From Roseiarcus sp963726105 (GTDB lineage Bacteria > Pseudomonadota > Alphaproteobacteria > Rhizobiales > Beijerinckiaceae): a DNA stretch of 64,000 bases. The position numbers and the translations under genes are program-made. Positions 1-9,810 of the stretch are shown here, piece by piece. The notes under the pieces were generated by a model. The model searched no databases. It was not told the DNA's origin and saw nothing but the letters and a program-made list of their open reading frames with translations. Each line of letters begins with the position of its first letter. Position 1 is the first letter of the stretch. Where the stretch lies: NCBI GenBank assembly GCA_963726105.1, contig CAVSBJ010000024.1:762712-826711 (forward strand), written 5' to 3'.

Positions 1-1201
1 CATGGGCAGCGAGGCCAGGTCCGCGCGCGCCGCCGCGAGGGGCGCGGCGTAGGCGTGCTGAGCCGCGTTGACGAGGTCGACCGTCGGGCTGTCGCCGATC
101 AGGGCAAAGTAGGTCTGCAGCCGTGTCGCGAGGCAGCCAATGGGCGTACGGATGTGGCGCAGCGTAACTTCGTGCGCGGTCTTGGCCGCTTCGAGCACCG
201 ACGCGTCCGACTCGACCAGCGCGATCGCGCGGCGGTCTGCGTCGCGTCGCGCGATCGGCCGGACCTCAACTTGAGCCTCCAGGACCCGCCAGCCTCTATC
301 CATTTCGAGCCAAAGATCGATGATTCCGAAATGATTGCTCCAGAAACCGGGCATGACGGCAGGCTTGCCGTGGATCCATCCGCGCTCCGCGTCGACGCCA
401 GGCAAACCGACAAAATCCTCGCCGGGAAGCAGGAGGTGCTGATGGCCCAGGAACAGCGCGTCAACGCCGTCGAGCTTGGCGAGGTCCCGGCCCGCGTTCT
501 CCTCCCCTCGCGTTGAGGCGAGTCGCGAAACGCCGGAGTGACAAAGCACGACGATGAGATCCGCCAGGCCTTTGAGTTCGCCGAACTCCTTGCGCACGGC
601 CTCGACAATGTCGACCGTGATCAAGCGCCCGCGCACATGGGCTTCGTCCCACTGGGCGATCTGCGGTGGCGCGACGCCGATCACGCCCAGTTTGAGCCGG
701 CGGTCGGTTCCGGATTCGTCGACAAACGTGCGTTCGATCACGATCGAAGGCGGAAACCACGGCGAGCCGTCGCTTTTGCGCACGTTGCAACAGACGACCG
801 GAAAGAGCGCTTGCGCATAAGCGCGCTTGAGCGCCTCGAGGCCGTAGTTGAAATCGTGGTTCCCAAGCGTCGCGGCGGCGAAATCAAGTGTGTTCATCGC
901 GGCGATGACGGGGTGGATGGCCGCGGGGTCCGCGATAATCGCCTCAGCCGCTAGATCCCCAAGGGGCGTGCCCTGAAGGGATGTCGCCGTCGTCGAACAA
1001 GAGACAGTTTGGCGCCTCCCGGCGCGCCTCGGCGACCAGAGACGCCGCGCCCGCAAGACCGACCGAATCGTCCGGGCAATCACGGTAATAGTCGTAAGGA
1101 TAGAGGTTCGCGTGCAGGTCGGCGAGGCCGAGAAGCCGCAAGCGAAGCCGAGGCCTGGCGCCTGCGAGCGGAGGATCCATTTCGAGCTCGCGACCGTGCA
1201 T
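1..1201 (-). pseudogene. cpdB: Bifunctional 2',3'-cyclic-nucleotide phosphodiesterase / 3'-nucleotidase, N-terminal part, frameshifted
   Basis: This is a metallophosphatase of the CpdB/5'-nucleotidase family, which removes phosphate from nucleotides, usually in the periplasm. The N-terminus reads LADLHANLYPYDYY, the metal-binding D-x-H motif. The second metal motif appears as FDDGDI, and after that the frame breaks. In the next frame the text continues as LQGTPLGDLAAEAI, then TLGNHDFNYG (the GNH motif), CHSGVSRLAS and LFLGHQHLLLPGEDF, open to the window edge. The break needs one extra C in a run of three near 978-980. No signal peptide is visible; the start may be ATG 1180 rather than 1201. 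The rest of the gene lies outside the window. It is either a young pseudogene or a sequencing error. Confidence 0.8.
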
Positions 1202-1260
1202 AAACCGTCATGACCGGAAGCCGGGAATGGCGCAAGGTCCAGCGCCCCGCCCGCTTCCGG

Positions 1261-4200
1261 TCAAAGAGGCGCTTGCGGGTGTGCCGCATCGGCGGGCGGC
1301 GGGGATTGGCCGAGCGAGGGCGAGTTTGTCTTTGCGTCCCATCCGCCAGGCGGCGCGGCGACGTCGTTTGCCCCAGGATCAGGCTTTATGGCTTTGAATT
1401 TCATCACCGCCTCCAAGGCGGAGGCGAGCGAGGCCGGGTCCATCTCGCGGGCAATTTCGTCGCGCTTCGTGGCGGCGTCCGCGTCGCCCTGCTGAGCGGC
1501 TAGCGAAAACCACAGCAACGATTGCCCGAGGTCCTTGTCGACGCCGAGTCCGCGCGCGTAAAGGATCGCGAGATTGTACTGGCTGTCGCGGACGCCGAGT
1601 ACGGCTGCCCTCCGAAACCATTTCACCGCTTCCGTATAGTTCGGGGCGCCCTCACGGGGCTCGGCGCTCATGACCGCGAGATTGTGCGCGGCCCGTGCAT
1701 TGCCCGCCTCAGCCGCCTTGAGGTACCAGCGCTTCGCGGCTGCTGGGTCGCGGGCCACGCCGACTCCCTTCTCGTACATCGAGCCAAGCCGATACTGCGC
1801 TGGGGCAAGACCGAGCGAGGCGGCGCGTTCGAACCACCGGGCGGCCGCTGGCTGATCCTTCGGCAGTTCCCGACCTTCGAACAGACGCATCGCGAGTTTG
1901 TATTGCGCATCGGGCTGGCCGGCGGCGGTTGCGTCGCGCAAGGATGCAGAAATCCCGGGTGGGATCGCCGGCAAGAGCTCGCCCGCAGAAGACCCGCCTG
2001 GCGGGGCGAGATCGAGCCCGTCTGGCTTGCCCGGCGGTTGAGTAATCGATGCGGTCGGCGCGACATCGATCGCCTCGGCGCCGGACTTGATCGCGTCGCC
2101 GGAGCTCGATGGCTTGCCCTTTGGCGCGTCGAGCTTTGCGGTGTTGAAGGCTTGTCCCCCCACGTCGGAGCGCTGCAGAAACGGCGCCCGCACGCCAACC
2201 ATTCCCACGGCCAGCGTCGTCGCGATCACGATGGCGACGCCAAGGAGGACGGTGCGCCGGTGATTGGCGTAGAAAGCCCTTGCTGATTGAACTCCGCGCG
2301 CGGCGAACTGGGCCTTTTCAGAACTGACCAGAGTCTGCACGACGCCGCCGTTGAGTGCGGCGTTGCTCTCCGCGAGCGCCGCGTGCGCGGCGCGCCGCGC
2401 AGCCGCGATGTGAAGGCTCACGGCGGGATTGGTCTTAGGCCCGATAACCTGGGCGAGATCACGGGCTTCACGCGCGCGCTCCGGTGCGCCCGCGCCCGGC
2501 TCGATGAGGAAGTCTTCGCCGTCGTCAGCCGGCTGCGACGGTGGATCGCCGGCGCTCGTCAGCTTGGCTTGGCTTGTGCGTTGCGGCGCGGCTTCGGCGC
2601 CGGACGGCGCGAAGCCCGAGGATGGGGCGGGGTTTGCGGGCCTGGCAGGCGGAACCAGCTCTTCGTCGACGCCGTCGGCCGCGAGCTCGCTTTCGATGCT
2701 GGCGAGGCGCGTGCCGAGCATCTCCAGGATGCTTTGCAGATCCGCGAGGCGCGATTGCGTGCGCTGGTCAGCTCCCGCCTGTTCAGATCTGAGTTCAGCC
2801 AGATGTGCGTTGAGCGCAGCCTTGATGGCGGCTGAATTCTCGGCTGCGAGAGAGCCATTCGCACGATCCGCCTCGCTCAATTTCTCAAGAAGATGCTGAA
2901 CGACAGGCTGCGCTTCGTCGGCTCGACCGCTCTTTGCAGCCAGCGTATCGACGCGATCATAGATCGTGTCGATCCGCTGGGCGACGGCCTCCAGGTCGAC
3001 TTGGCGAGCGCTCACATTGTGAAGCCGGTGAACGACCTCGTCGGCGACCTGTTCAACAACTCCGCGGTCGACGGGCGCGGCCGCGCTTGCCTCCAACTTA
3101 ACCTCGAGCGAGCGCAACATCGTCTCGATGGGGTTGAGATCAATCGGAGATCCGACCGCGCCGAGCCGCGCGTCAAGCTCGCGGAGCACGGGGTCCAGTT
3201 GCCACGCCCCGATGTCAGGGTCAGCAAGGCGGTCGAGCTTGTCGCGGATTTCGGCGAATATTGATTGGAAGGCTTGGGTGTCGGTGTCGGTGCTGCCGGT
3301 GGCGGCGAGCTTGGCGTCGACGTCGCGCAAGAGCCTTTCGATGGGGCCTGTGTCGACCGTCGCGGGCGGGAGCGTCTCAAGAGATTGGCGAACGCCATCA
3401 ATACGTCGGGCCAAATCGTCGAACGGACCGGGATCGATCGCCGCGGAAGGGTTCGGGCGAGCGATTTCCTGATCGAGCCGTGTCGCGATCTCTTCGAGAC
3501 GCCGCTCGATCGAGACGAGCGCCGCTGGCGGCGTCGAGCGTTCGATCTGTCGACAGGCTTCTGCAAGGAGCGAGGCCATCTCTGCGGATTCGAAGTGCGG
3601 AGCTGGACTTGCGTCGAGCCCCTCGACGCGGTCGGCCAGTTCGCCGATCTGGCGCTCCAACCGCTCCAGCGGCGGCGTTCGCAGCGCAGCCGAAGCGAGA
3701 AGATCGCGCACCTCTTCTGTCTGCCGCCGAATGAGTTCAAACGTTTCAGGCTTGATCGCCGCGGCGGCAAGGCTGTCGATCTTGCCGCCGATCGCCCGAA
3801 TTTCGCGCTCCAGCCCGGCAATCGCGGGCTGAGGGTCATGGGCTCTCAACGCCGCGCGGAATTCGGCGGCCATCGCCTCGAGCGGAGCGAGCATCGATTC
3901 GCCGTGGCCGCTTTGGCGCAGCATCTCCACCCGCTGCACGAGGTCACGGATAGCGCCCTCGAGCGCGATGATGGCGTTGCGCGGCGCAAGATCGGCCACG
4001 CTTCGGCTCATGGCTTCGATTTCCGCGCGCATGGCGCCGAGATCGACCGAAGCGCTCGGATCGGCTGGCTCGCGGCGCATGTCATCGAGCTTAAGCGCTA
4101 AAGCCCGAACGTTGAGCGACAATTGCGAGAGCGGCGCCGCCGCTTCCGAGTCGGCTTCGGCAGCCGCGCCTTCCGTCCCAGAACGGGCGTTCAGCCAGCC

Positions 4201-4872
4201 GGTCTCGCCGCGGCCGGCGCGCTCCTCGAGTTCGTGACGCCGCATGGCGATTTGCGACACCGCGGCCTTGAGATCGAATGGCGCCTTCGGATCGAGCGCT
4301 CCCGACGCAGGGGCTCGATTGCCGGGCTTCTCGCCGGGCTGAGCGGCGTCGGTGAAGGTTGTCCGGATCGATTCGAGCCGCCGCACAGCGTCGATCAGCG
4401 CACGGCGGTCGCTGTCTCGCGCTGCGTCGTCCCGGTCCAGAATTTGGGCGACCGTTTCGAAGGCGCGAGCCGCCTGCGCTTCGGCACGCGCGAGCCTCAT
4501 TTCAAAGTGCTCGATCGCCGAATGAAAAGCTTCCGAAGATCTGGGCGCGCGCGGCGCCTCTGGTCGTTCGTTTCGCCGGGCAATCCGTTCCAGGCGTGCC
4601 GCGGCCGCATCGAGCCGATCGTCTTCGGCTTCCTTGTGTTCCGGGCTCGCGTGCTGACCCAGACCGGCGCAGTCGGTGATCACTACGTCGAGCCAATCGT
4701 CAAGGCGCATCCCGGCGCGGCGGGCGGCCTCCTCGGCGGCGTCGCGGGTCCGCCGGTCCGCACCCGCGATATTCCACGCCATCGCTCTATTCATGTCCTC
4801 GACCGTCGCTCGGAGGCTGCGAATCGCCGGATGAACGAAGGCGGCGCCGCGTGCAATTCTGTCGGGGGTCAT
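1261..4872 (-). CDS. Large coiled-coil, single-pass membrane protein with C-terminal Sel1 repeats (PodJ-like)
   Basis: The protein has about 1,200 residues. The first 850 or so are charged, with many short helical segments spaced by leucine and glutamate, as in long coiled coils. A hydrophobic segment (VLLGVAIVIATTLAVGMVG, about residues 875-895) is the only membrane span. After a proline/serine-rich linker come about four Sel1-type repeats (roughly residues 980-1157), with phrases such as AQYRLGSMYEKGVGV and YNLAILYARGLGVDKD. This architecture matches polar organelle development proteins (PodJ) and related Sel1 proteins of alphaproteobacteria, which organise a cell pole. The upstream ATG at 4872 has no clear ribosome site. 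ATG 4794 (MNRAMAWN), followed by the RRAGMRLDDWLDVVI text usual near the start of this family, is a likely alternative. The precise role is inferred. Confidence 0.75.
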   Translation of the reverse strand: MTPDRIARGAAFVHPAIRSLRATVEDMNRAMAWNIAGADRRTRDAAEEAARRAGMRLDDWLDVVITDCAGLGQHASPEHKEAEDDRLDAAAARLERIARRNERPEAPRAPRSSEAFHSAIEHFEMRLARAEAQAARAFETVAQILDRDDAARDSDRRALIDAVRRLESIRTTFTDAAQPGEKPGNRAPASGALDPKAPFDLKAAVSQIAMRRHELEERAGRGETGWLNARSGTEGAAAEADSEAAAPLSQLSLNVRALALKLDDMRREPADPSASVDLGAMRAEIEAMSRSVADLAPRNAIIALEGAIRDLVQRVEMLRQSGHGESMLAPLEAMAAEFRAALRAHDPQPAIAGLEREIRAIGGKIDSLAAAAIKPETFELIRRQTEEVRDLLASAALRTPPLERLERQIGELADRVEGLDASPAPHFESAEMASLLAEACRQIERSTPPAALVSIERRLEEIATRLDQEIARPNPSAAIDPGPFDDLARRIDGVRQSLETLPPATVDTGPIERLLRDVDAKLAATGSTDTDTQAFQSIFAEIRDKLDRLADPDIGAWQLDPVLRELDARLGAVGSPIDLNPIETMLRSLEVKLEASAAAPVDRGVVEQVADEVVHRLHNVSARQVDLEAVAQRIDTIYDRVDTLAAKSGRADEAQPVVQHLLEKLSEADRANGSLAAENSAAIKAALNAHLAELRSEQAGADQRTQSRLADLQSILEMLGTRLASIESELAADGVDEELVPPARPANPAPSSGFAPSGAEAAPQRTSQAKLTSAGDPPSQPADDGEDFLIEPGAGAPERAREARDLAQVIGPKTNPAVSLHIAAARRAAHAALAESNAALNGGVVQTLVSSEKAQFAARGVQSARAFYANHRRTVLLGVAIVIATTLAVGMVGVRAPFLQRSDVGGQAFNTAKLDAPKGKPSSSGDAIKSGAEAIDVAPTASITQPPGKPDGLDLAPPGGSSAGELLPAIPPGISASLRDATAAGQPDAQYKLAMRLFEGRELPKDQPAAARWFERAASLGLAPAQYRLGSMYEKGVGVARDPAAAKRWYLKAAEAGNARAAHNLAVMSAEPREGAPNYTEAVKWFRRAAVLGVRDSQYNLAILYARGLGVDKDLGQSLLWFSLAAQQGDADAATKRDEIAREMDPASLASALEAVMKFKAIKPDPGANDVAAPPGGWDAKTNSPSLGQSPPPADAAHPQAPL

Positions 4873-5055
4873 GGTGAAAAAACGGTTAAGCGCGCCTTCG
4901 TTGAGGGCGGCTGCGTGCGGTCTTGAATGGTTGCATGATGAGTTGCGGCAACTATTAGTTGCAAATCTCGCTCCGTTAGGGCATAGTGATTCAATTCGCG
5001 CAAGGGCCGCGAGTCACGAGGCGCGAACGCAACGGCGCCGACGAAAGGAGAGGCC

Positions 5056-5514
5056 ATGAACAGGATATCGTCTTTAGCTCACGCTTCCGCTGGAGTTTCG
5101 GCGGCAATGCTCGAAGAAGAAGACCGTACAGCGCTCGATTCGGCGCAGCCAGAGTTGACTATTAGCCAGATGTCGCGTGCTTTCGGCGTCAGCCTGCGCA
5201 CCCTGCGGTTTTATGAGGACCGGGGGCTCATCAAGCCGCGCCGTGAGGGGAACGCCCGCTATTACCGCGCAAGCGACCGCATTCGAATGGAAATGATCCT
5301 CAAGGGCAAGAAGCTTGGCTTCACGCTGACCGAAATTCAGGACCTGATCGGCGGCAAAGGGTCGACCGAAATGACGGATCTCGAAGATCAGCTCAATCCG
5401 CACCAGATTGTGACCCAGATCTGCCACCTGGAGCGGCAACGCAACGAGATCGAGGGAGCCATCGAGAGGCTGAGGGCGACTCAAAGCCGCCTCGCCCAGG
5501 GGGCCGCCGCCTGA
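5056..5514 (+). CDS. MerR family transcriptional regulator
   Basis: This is a DNA-binding regulator of 152 residues. From about residue 35 it has the MerR winged-helix signature: TISQMSRAFGVSLRTLRFYED followed by RGLIKPRREGNARYY. A helical region, LGFTLTEIQDLIGG, and a C-terminal helix (ICHLERQRNEIEGAIERL) would form the dimerisation coil. It lacks the cysteine cluster of metal-sensing MerR proteins, so the signal is unknown. AGGAGAGG lies a few bases before the ATG and supports this start. It runs away from the Sel1 protein gene and converges on cmk. This small MerR type is widespread and conserved in Hyphomicrobiales. Confidence 0.85.
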   Translation: MNRISSLAHASAGVSAAMLEEEDRTALDSAQPELTISQMSRAFGVSLRTLRFYEDRGLIKPRREGNARYYRASDRIRMEMILKGKKLGFTLTEIQDLIGGKGSTEMTDLEDQLNPHQIVTQICHLERQRNEIEGAIERLRATQSRLAQGAAA

Positions 5515-5554
5515 TTGGCGCCGGTCGTTTGGCAGGTCGACGGCGCCGGACCGG

Positions 5555-6184
5555 CTAGACCCTGGTCCGCGCCGCCTCGACGATCCGCAGCGCTTCGGCC
5601 GAGGCGGCTTCAATTCCGAGATGGGTCGTGTCCAACGTCACCGCATCGTCGGCCGGGCGCAGCGGCGCCACGGACCTGTTGGAGTCGCGGGCGTCGCGGC
5701 GGATGATGTCGGCCAATATCGCGTTGTAGTCTGCCCTTTCGCCGTGCTGGACCAATTCGAGCGCACGCCGCTGCGCCCGCGTCGCAGCGCTTGCGGTGAC
5801 GAAGATCTTCACTTCCGCGTCGGGACAAATGACCGTGCCAATGTCCCGCCCGTCGAGCACCGCACCGCTCGACCGCGCCGCGAAGGCGCGCTGCGCCTCG
5901 ATCAGCGCCGCGCGGACAAGGGGCATGGCGGCGACCACGGAGGCGGCCTCGCCCATTTGGCGCTTGCGCAGGGACGCGTCGTTGAAATTGGTGAGCGCCA
6001 GCCCCCGCGCGGCAGCCACCGCCGCGGCTTCGTCGTAAAGGTCTCGGTCCTCCGCAATCAAGGCGGCCGCGGTGGCGCGGTAGAGCAGCCCGGTGTCGAG
6101 ATGAGGCAGCCGGTAATGCGCGGCGATGCGGCGCGCGATGGTGCCTTTGCCCGAAGCCGCAGGCCCGTCGATGGCGATGATCAT
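5555..6184 (-). CDS. cmk: Cytidylate kinase
   Basis: Phosphorylates CMP and dCMP to the diphosphates with ATP, in pyrimidine salvage and nucleotide supply. The 209-residue protein opens with the P-loop MIIAIDGPAASGKGT, followed by LPHLDTGLLYRA (nucleoside-binding region) and VLDGRDIGTVICPDAEVKIF, all classic for Cmk. Length is normal for the family. In many relatives cmk sits between aroA and rpsA; neither is present here, so the gene has been separated from its usual partners. It converges with the MerR gene, leaving a 40-base gap. Confidence 0.95.
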   Translation of the reverse strand: MIIAIDGPAASGKGTIARRIAAHYRLPHLDTGLLYRATAAALIAEDRDLYDEAAAVAAARGLALTNFNDASLRKRQMGEAASVVAAMPLVRAALIEAQRAFAARSSGAVLDGRDIGTVICPDAEVKIFVTASAATRAQRRALELVQHGERADYNAILADIIRRDARDSNRSVAPLRPADDAVTLDTTHLGIEAASAEALRIVEAARTRV

Positions 6185-6554
6185 GCGCGAGCCGCTTCTC
6201 CGGGCTCTTTGCCCCTAAACGCGCTCTTAGAGCGGGGCAAGGCGGCTGTCGAGACGGCAAGCTGGTCGGCCTAACCAAAACATGGCTCGGCGCAGCAATT
6301 TCGAGGCAACCCCTTGAGGGCATTGCCGTTCGAGCGGGCAGGCGGCGTCGCAGGTGTTTCAGCCGCGCCGCTTCTGGTTCGACTCGACTGGAAACGCCGA
6401 TTGGTTAAGCATAACACTGGCATAAACCGTGAAAATGCTTGACGCGCCGCTAACGGGCCATCAACCTACAGATTGTGACCGACCTTTGGCGGCGGCTGGT
6501 TTGGGCACGCTGCAGCGCCAGGTTTGGCGGGTTTGCAAAGGAAGGGATATTATC
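6185..6554. other. Intergenic region between cmk and the PEP-CTERM gene
   Basis: About 370 bases between two divergent genes. An open frame runs into it from the PEP-CTERM gene (possible ATG 6429), but it lacks a ribosome site and signal peptide. The stretch around 6395-6430 is richer in A/T and probably holds promoters for one or both sides. No RNA gene or repeat was recognised. Confidence 0.5.
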
Positions 6555-7421
6555 GTGAAACACAGAATGGCTTTCGGGGCGGCCACGATTCTTGCCGCCG
6601 TATCCATGCCCGCGCTGGCGGCCAATCTCGTCGCCAACGGCGGCTTTGAAGACAATTTCGGAGCGGGTCAGTTCAATCAAGCGCTGCCGGGCTCGGCCGG
6701 CGGCCAGAGCGCCAATCATCCTGGAACCACGGCGGAGGGATGGACCGTCACTGGAACCGATGCCAGCTTTCCGGATGGTTATGCGTTCGTCTTCAAGAAT
6801 AACAACAGTTTCACGACGTCGAACGGCCACGTCGGCCCGCCTTCAGGGAGCGCGAACCCGAGCGGCTCCAACACATTGCCGCTCTGGGGCAATTCGCGCG
6901 ACGCCAGTCCCGACGGAAACTACTTCTACGGGGTCGATTCGATCTATCACCCATCGGCGCTCACGCAGGAAATCGGCGGCCTCGTCGTCGGCCATACCTA
7001 TACGCTCACCTTCGACTACGCCGCCGCGCAGCAGTTCGATTACACCGGCAACACGATAGACATGTGGGATGTCACCCTGGGAGGCCAGACCATCGCCACG
7101 ACGCACATTGATCTTCCGAGCCACGGGTTCTCCGGCTGGGAGACCGAGTCGGTGACCTTCACCTACGACGGCGAGGGTCGGAACCCCGGCCTCCTGTCCT
7201 TCGTCAACAATGGGATGGGCGGCTGCAACGCCAACTTCAAACATTGTGCGCCGATTGATCCGGCCGCCAGCGGCGGACCGCCCTTCTCGCTGCTCGACGG
7301 CGTGTCGCTGACCGGTTCGGCGCCTGAACCCTCGACCTGGGCGATGATGGTCATCGGCTTCGCCGGCCTCGCCTATACAGGTTTCCGAAACCGGCGCCGG
7401 GCGGCGATTTCGGTCGCCTGA
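6555..7421 (+). CDS. PEP-CTERM sorting-signal exported protein
   Basis: This is a secreted protein of 288 residues, likely anchored or processed at the cell surface. It starts at GTG 6555, preceded by AAGGAAGGG, and has a clean signal peptide ending in MPALAANLVANGGFEDNF. The NLVANGGFED start resembles DUF642-type carbohydrate-related domains with a beta-sandwich fold. The C-terminus has the PEP-CTERM pattern: PEPSTWAMMVIGFAGLAYTG then an arginine cluster, the signal cut by an exosortase. No exosortase or extracellular polysaccharide genes are nearby, so the sorting partner must be elsewhere. A longer start at 6429 is possible but would bury the signal peptide. Confidence 0.85.
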   Translation: MKHRMAFGAATILAAVSMPALAANLVANGGFEDNFGAGQFNQALPGSAGGQSANHPGTTAEGWTVTGTDASFPDGYAFVFKNNNSFTTSNGHVGPPSGSANPSGSNTLPLWGNSRDASPDGNYFYGVDSIYHPSALTQEIGGLVVGHTYTLTFDYAAAQQFDYTGNTIDMWDVTLGGQTIATTHIDLPSHGFSGWETESVTFTYDGEGRNPGLLSFVNNGMGGCNANFKHCAPIDPAASGGPPFSLLDGVSLTGSAPEPSTWAMMVIGFAGLAYTGFRNRRRAAISVA

Positions 7422-7450
7422 ACACGCCGGCGTAACCCTGAAAGACAAAA

Positions 7451-7482
7451 AGCCCTGCCGCCCGACTGCTAGCGGCAGGGCT
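7451..7482 (+). terminator. Hairpin terminator after the PEP-CTERM gene
   Basis: An 11-base perfect inverted repeat (AGCCCTGCCGC / GCGGCAGGGCT) with a 10-base loop lies 30 bases after the stop codon. A run of A before it and a short T-containing tail after it fit a hairpin that can stop transcription in either direction. Confidence 0.7.
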
Positions 7483-7542
7483 GCTTATCGCGTCCCGATT
7501 ATCGTCTCGCCGGCGCCACCTACGGTCGAACGGACGCAACCT

Positions 7543-8400
7543 ATGGCTACTGACCCCACCCGAGACCTGTTCGTGCTGGCTTACGCCGCGGCGCAGCTCG
7601 GCGTGTGGCTCGCCTTATTCGCGGCGATCTTCGTGCCGATCGAGCGTATCTTCGCGCTGCATAACCAGAAGATCTTCCGCAAGGGGGTCGCCGTCGACCT
7701 TGGCTATTACTTTCTCACGGGCCTCCTGCCTGGCATCGTTCTCGCCGCGCCGGTTTCTCTGGCTGTGCTCGGAATCCATCACTTTATCCCCGGGCGCGCC
7801 CTCGCCGCCCTTGCCGCCTGGCCGATCTGGCTCAAAGCCTGCGCAACGATGATGGTGGGCGAAACCGCCTATTACTGGGCGCATCGCCTAAGCCACCAGA
7901 TTCCGTTCCTCTGGCGCTTTCATGCCATCCATCACAGCGCCGAGCAGCTCGATTTTCTGGTCAATACCCGCATGCATCCCGTGGACCTGGTCTGGTCGCG
8001 GATGATCATGCTGACGCCGATCTTCGCCCTGGGGCTTGCCAATCCGCTCCAATTCGGCGACGGCCTCGTTGCGACCAGCATCCTCCTCATCGGGTCGATG
8101 TGGGGATATTTCATCCACTCCAACATCCGCTGGCGTCTGGGTCCGTTCGAATGGCTTCTGACGACGCCCGCCTTTCATCACTGGCACCACACCAACGATC
8201 GCCACCGGCGCGACTGCAACTACGCATCGATGTTTCCCTGGCTCGATAGGATTTTCGGCACGCATCACCTGCCCAGCGCATGGCCTGAGCGTTACGGAAT
8301 CGACGAGCCGATGCCCGACTCGCTCGCCGGCCAGTTCATTCATCCGCTTGCTCCGTCGCGGCCTTTGCTCCCGTCAAAAGACAACAGGGTTGTGCAGTGA
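7543..8400 (+). CDS. Fatty acid hydroxylase / sterol desaturase family membrane protein
   Basis: This is an integral membrane di-iron enzyme that hydroxylates or desaturates lipid chains. The three histidine clusters of the family are present: HRLSH (about residue 112), FHAIHHS (about 127) and HHWHHTNDRHRRD (about 208). Several hydrophobic segments lie before and between them. At 285 residues the length is usual. The substrate cannot be told from sequence; hopanoids, sterols or fatty acids are all possible. An MFS permease gene follows on the same strand after about 190 bases. Confidence 0.8.
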   Translation: MATDPTRDLFVLAYAAAQLGVWLALFAAIFVPIERIFALHNQKIFRKGVAVDLGYYFLTGLLPGIVLAAPVSLAVLGIHHFIPGRALAALAAWPIWLKACATMMVGETAYYWAHRLSHQIPFLWRFHAIHHSAEQLDFLVNTRMHPVDLVWSRMIMLTPIFALGLANPLQFGDGLVATSILLIGSMWGYFIHSNIRWRLGPFEWLLTTPAFHHWHHTNDRHRRDCNYASMFPWLDRIFGTHHLPSAWPERYGIDEPMPDSLAGQFIHPLAPSRPLLPSKDNRVVQ

Positions 8401-8592
8401 CGTCACCGGCCGCCGCCAGTTTGTCCCGCGATCCCCAGGCCGCCGGTCCATCGCGGCTTGACTTGCCATTGCGCGCAACAGCGAAACGCGCGCTTCAGCT
8501 TGTGCCCATGTCGGCGCGCGCGTATTCCTCGAAACTGTCGAACGGCAAGCACCTGGGCGACGCCGACGCCGTGCAGCCGCTGCGGGAGGGCG

Positions 8593-9810
8593 ATGATGGA
8601 CCTTACGTCACAGCAGAGGATGACCATTCTCGCCGCATTTCTCGGCTGGATGCTCGACGCTTTCGACTTCTTCCTTCTGACGTTTTTGCTCAAGGACATC
8701 GCCAAGGAGTTCGGCGTCGAAGTGCCGGCGGTGGCGTACGCCCTGTTCCTCACCCTGGCGATGCGGTTCGTCGGCGCGTTCATCTTCGGCCGGCTTGGCG
8801 ACCGCTGGGGTCGCAAACCGGCGCTGATGCTGGACATACTCTGCTATTCGATCCTGGGCGCGCTCGCCGCTTTCTCGCCGAACCTGACGATCTTTCTCAT
8901 CCTGCGCGCGCTCTTCGGCATCGCCATGGGCGGGGAGTGGGGACTCGGCAGTTCGCTCGCGATGGAATCCATCCCGCCGCAGGCGCGGGGCTTGGTGTCC
9001 GGCATTCTCCAATGCGGCTACCCGACCGGCTTTCTGCTTGCCGCAATCGCCTATGGCCTCATCTACGGCCGGACATTCGGCGATTATACGATCGGCTGGC
9101 GGGCGATGTTCCTGCTCAGCGTCCTGCCCGCTTTCCTGGTGCTGTTCATCCGCAGCGGCGTTCCGGAATCGCCCGCCTTCGAGGCGTCGAAGGCGCATGC
9201 GAAGCCCCCGCTATGGGAGACGATCACCGCCAACCGGGGATTGGTCATCTACATGGTCGTCTTGATGATGTGCTTCAATCTGTTCAGCCACGGCACGCAG
9301 GACCTCTATCCGACCTTCCTGCAAAAACAGCATAATTTCGATCCCGGAACGGTCAGCTGGATTGTCATCGTCGCCAATCTGGGCGCGATCGCCGGCGGCC
9401 TCATCTTTGGCCATCTGTCGGAGAAGATTGGCCGCGTCAACGCGATCACCATCGCCGCGCTCATCGCGCTGCCGGCGCTTCCCTTGTGGGCGTTCGCCTC
9501 GACCCCGATTCTGCTCGCGCTCGGCGCCTTCATCATGCAGATCGCGGTGCAGGGCGCATGGGGCGTCATTCCGGTCCATCTCAACGAATTGTCGCCGGGC
9601 GCCGCGCGCGCGACAATTCCGGCCTTTGTCTATCAGGCCGGCAATTTCCTCGCCTCCTATAACGGTCCGTTTCAGGCGCAGATCGCTCAGGCGAATGGCG
9701 GCAATTACGGCTTGGCGCTCGCGCTGGTGGCCGGCGTGGTCGCGGTCGCGATCGTGGTCGTGATCCGCTTCAGCCCTGAGCGGCGCGGCGAACTTTTGAA
9801 GGCGCACTAG
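8593..9810 (+). CDS. MFS transporter of the sugar/carboxylate-proton symporter type
   Basis: A 12-span major facilitator permease of about 405 residues. The loop signature FGRLGDRWGRKPAL follows span 2, and MGGEWGLGSSLAME in span 4-5 is typical of the lactate/sialate/aromatic acid proton-symporter branch (Jen1, NanT, PcaK relatives). The start ATG 8593 is preceded by GGGAGGG; a longer frame from 8458 has a cysteine/arginine-rich leader that looks non-coding. Substrate is probably an organic acid, but that is inference from family. It ends with an arginine-rich cytoplasmic tail. Confidence 0.85.
   Translation: MMDLTSQQRMTILAAFLGWMLDAFDFFLLTFLLKDIAKEFGVEVPAVAYALFLTLAMRFVGAFIFGRLGDRWGRKPALMLDILCYSILGALAAFSPNLTIFLILRALFGIAMGGEWGLGSSLAMESIPPQARGLVSGILQCGYPTGFLLAAIAYGLIYGRTFGDYTIGWRAMFLLSVLPAFLVLFIRSGVPESPAFEASKAHAKPPLWETITANRGLVIYMVVLMMCFNLFSHGTQDLYPTFLQKQHNFDPGTVSWIVIVANLGAIAGGLIFGHLSEKIGRVNAITIAALIALPALPLWAFASTPILLALGAFIMQIAVQGAWGVIPVHLNELSPGAARATIPAFVYQAGNFLASYNGPFQAQIAQANGGNYGLALALVAGVVAVAIVVVIRFSPERRGELLKAH

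Noticed and set aside
8397..8592. Possible small gene between the hydroxylase and MFS genes
   Set aside because: The frame begins at a GTG over the hydroxylase stop and only continues as an out-of-frame reading of the MFS gene.
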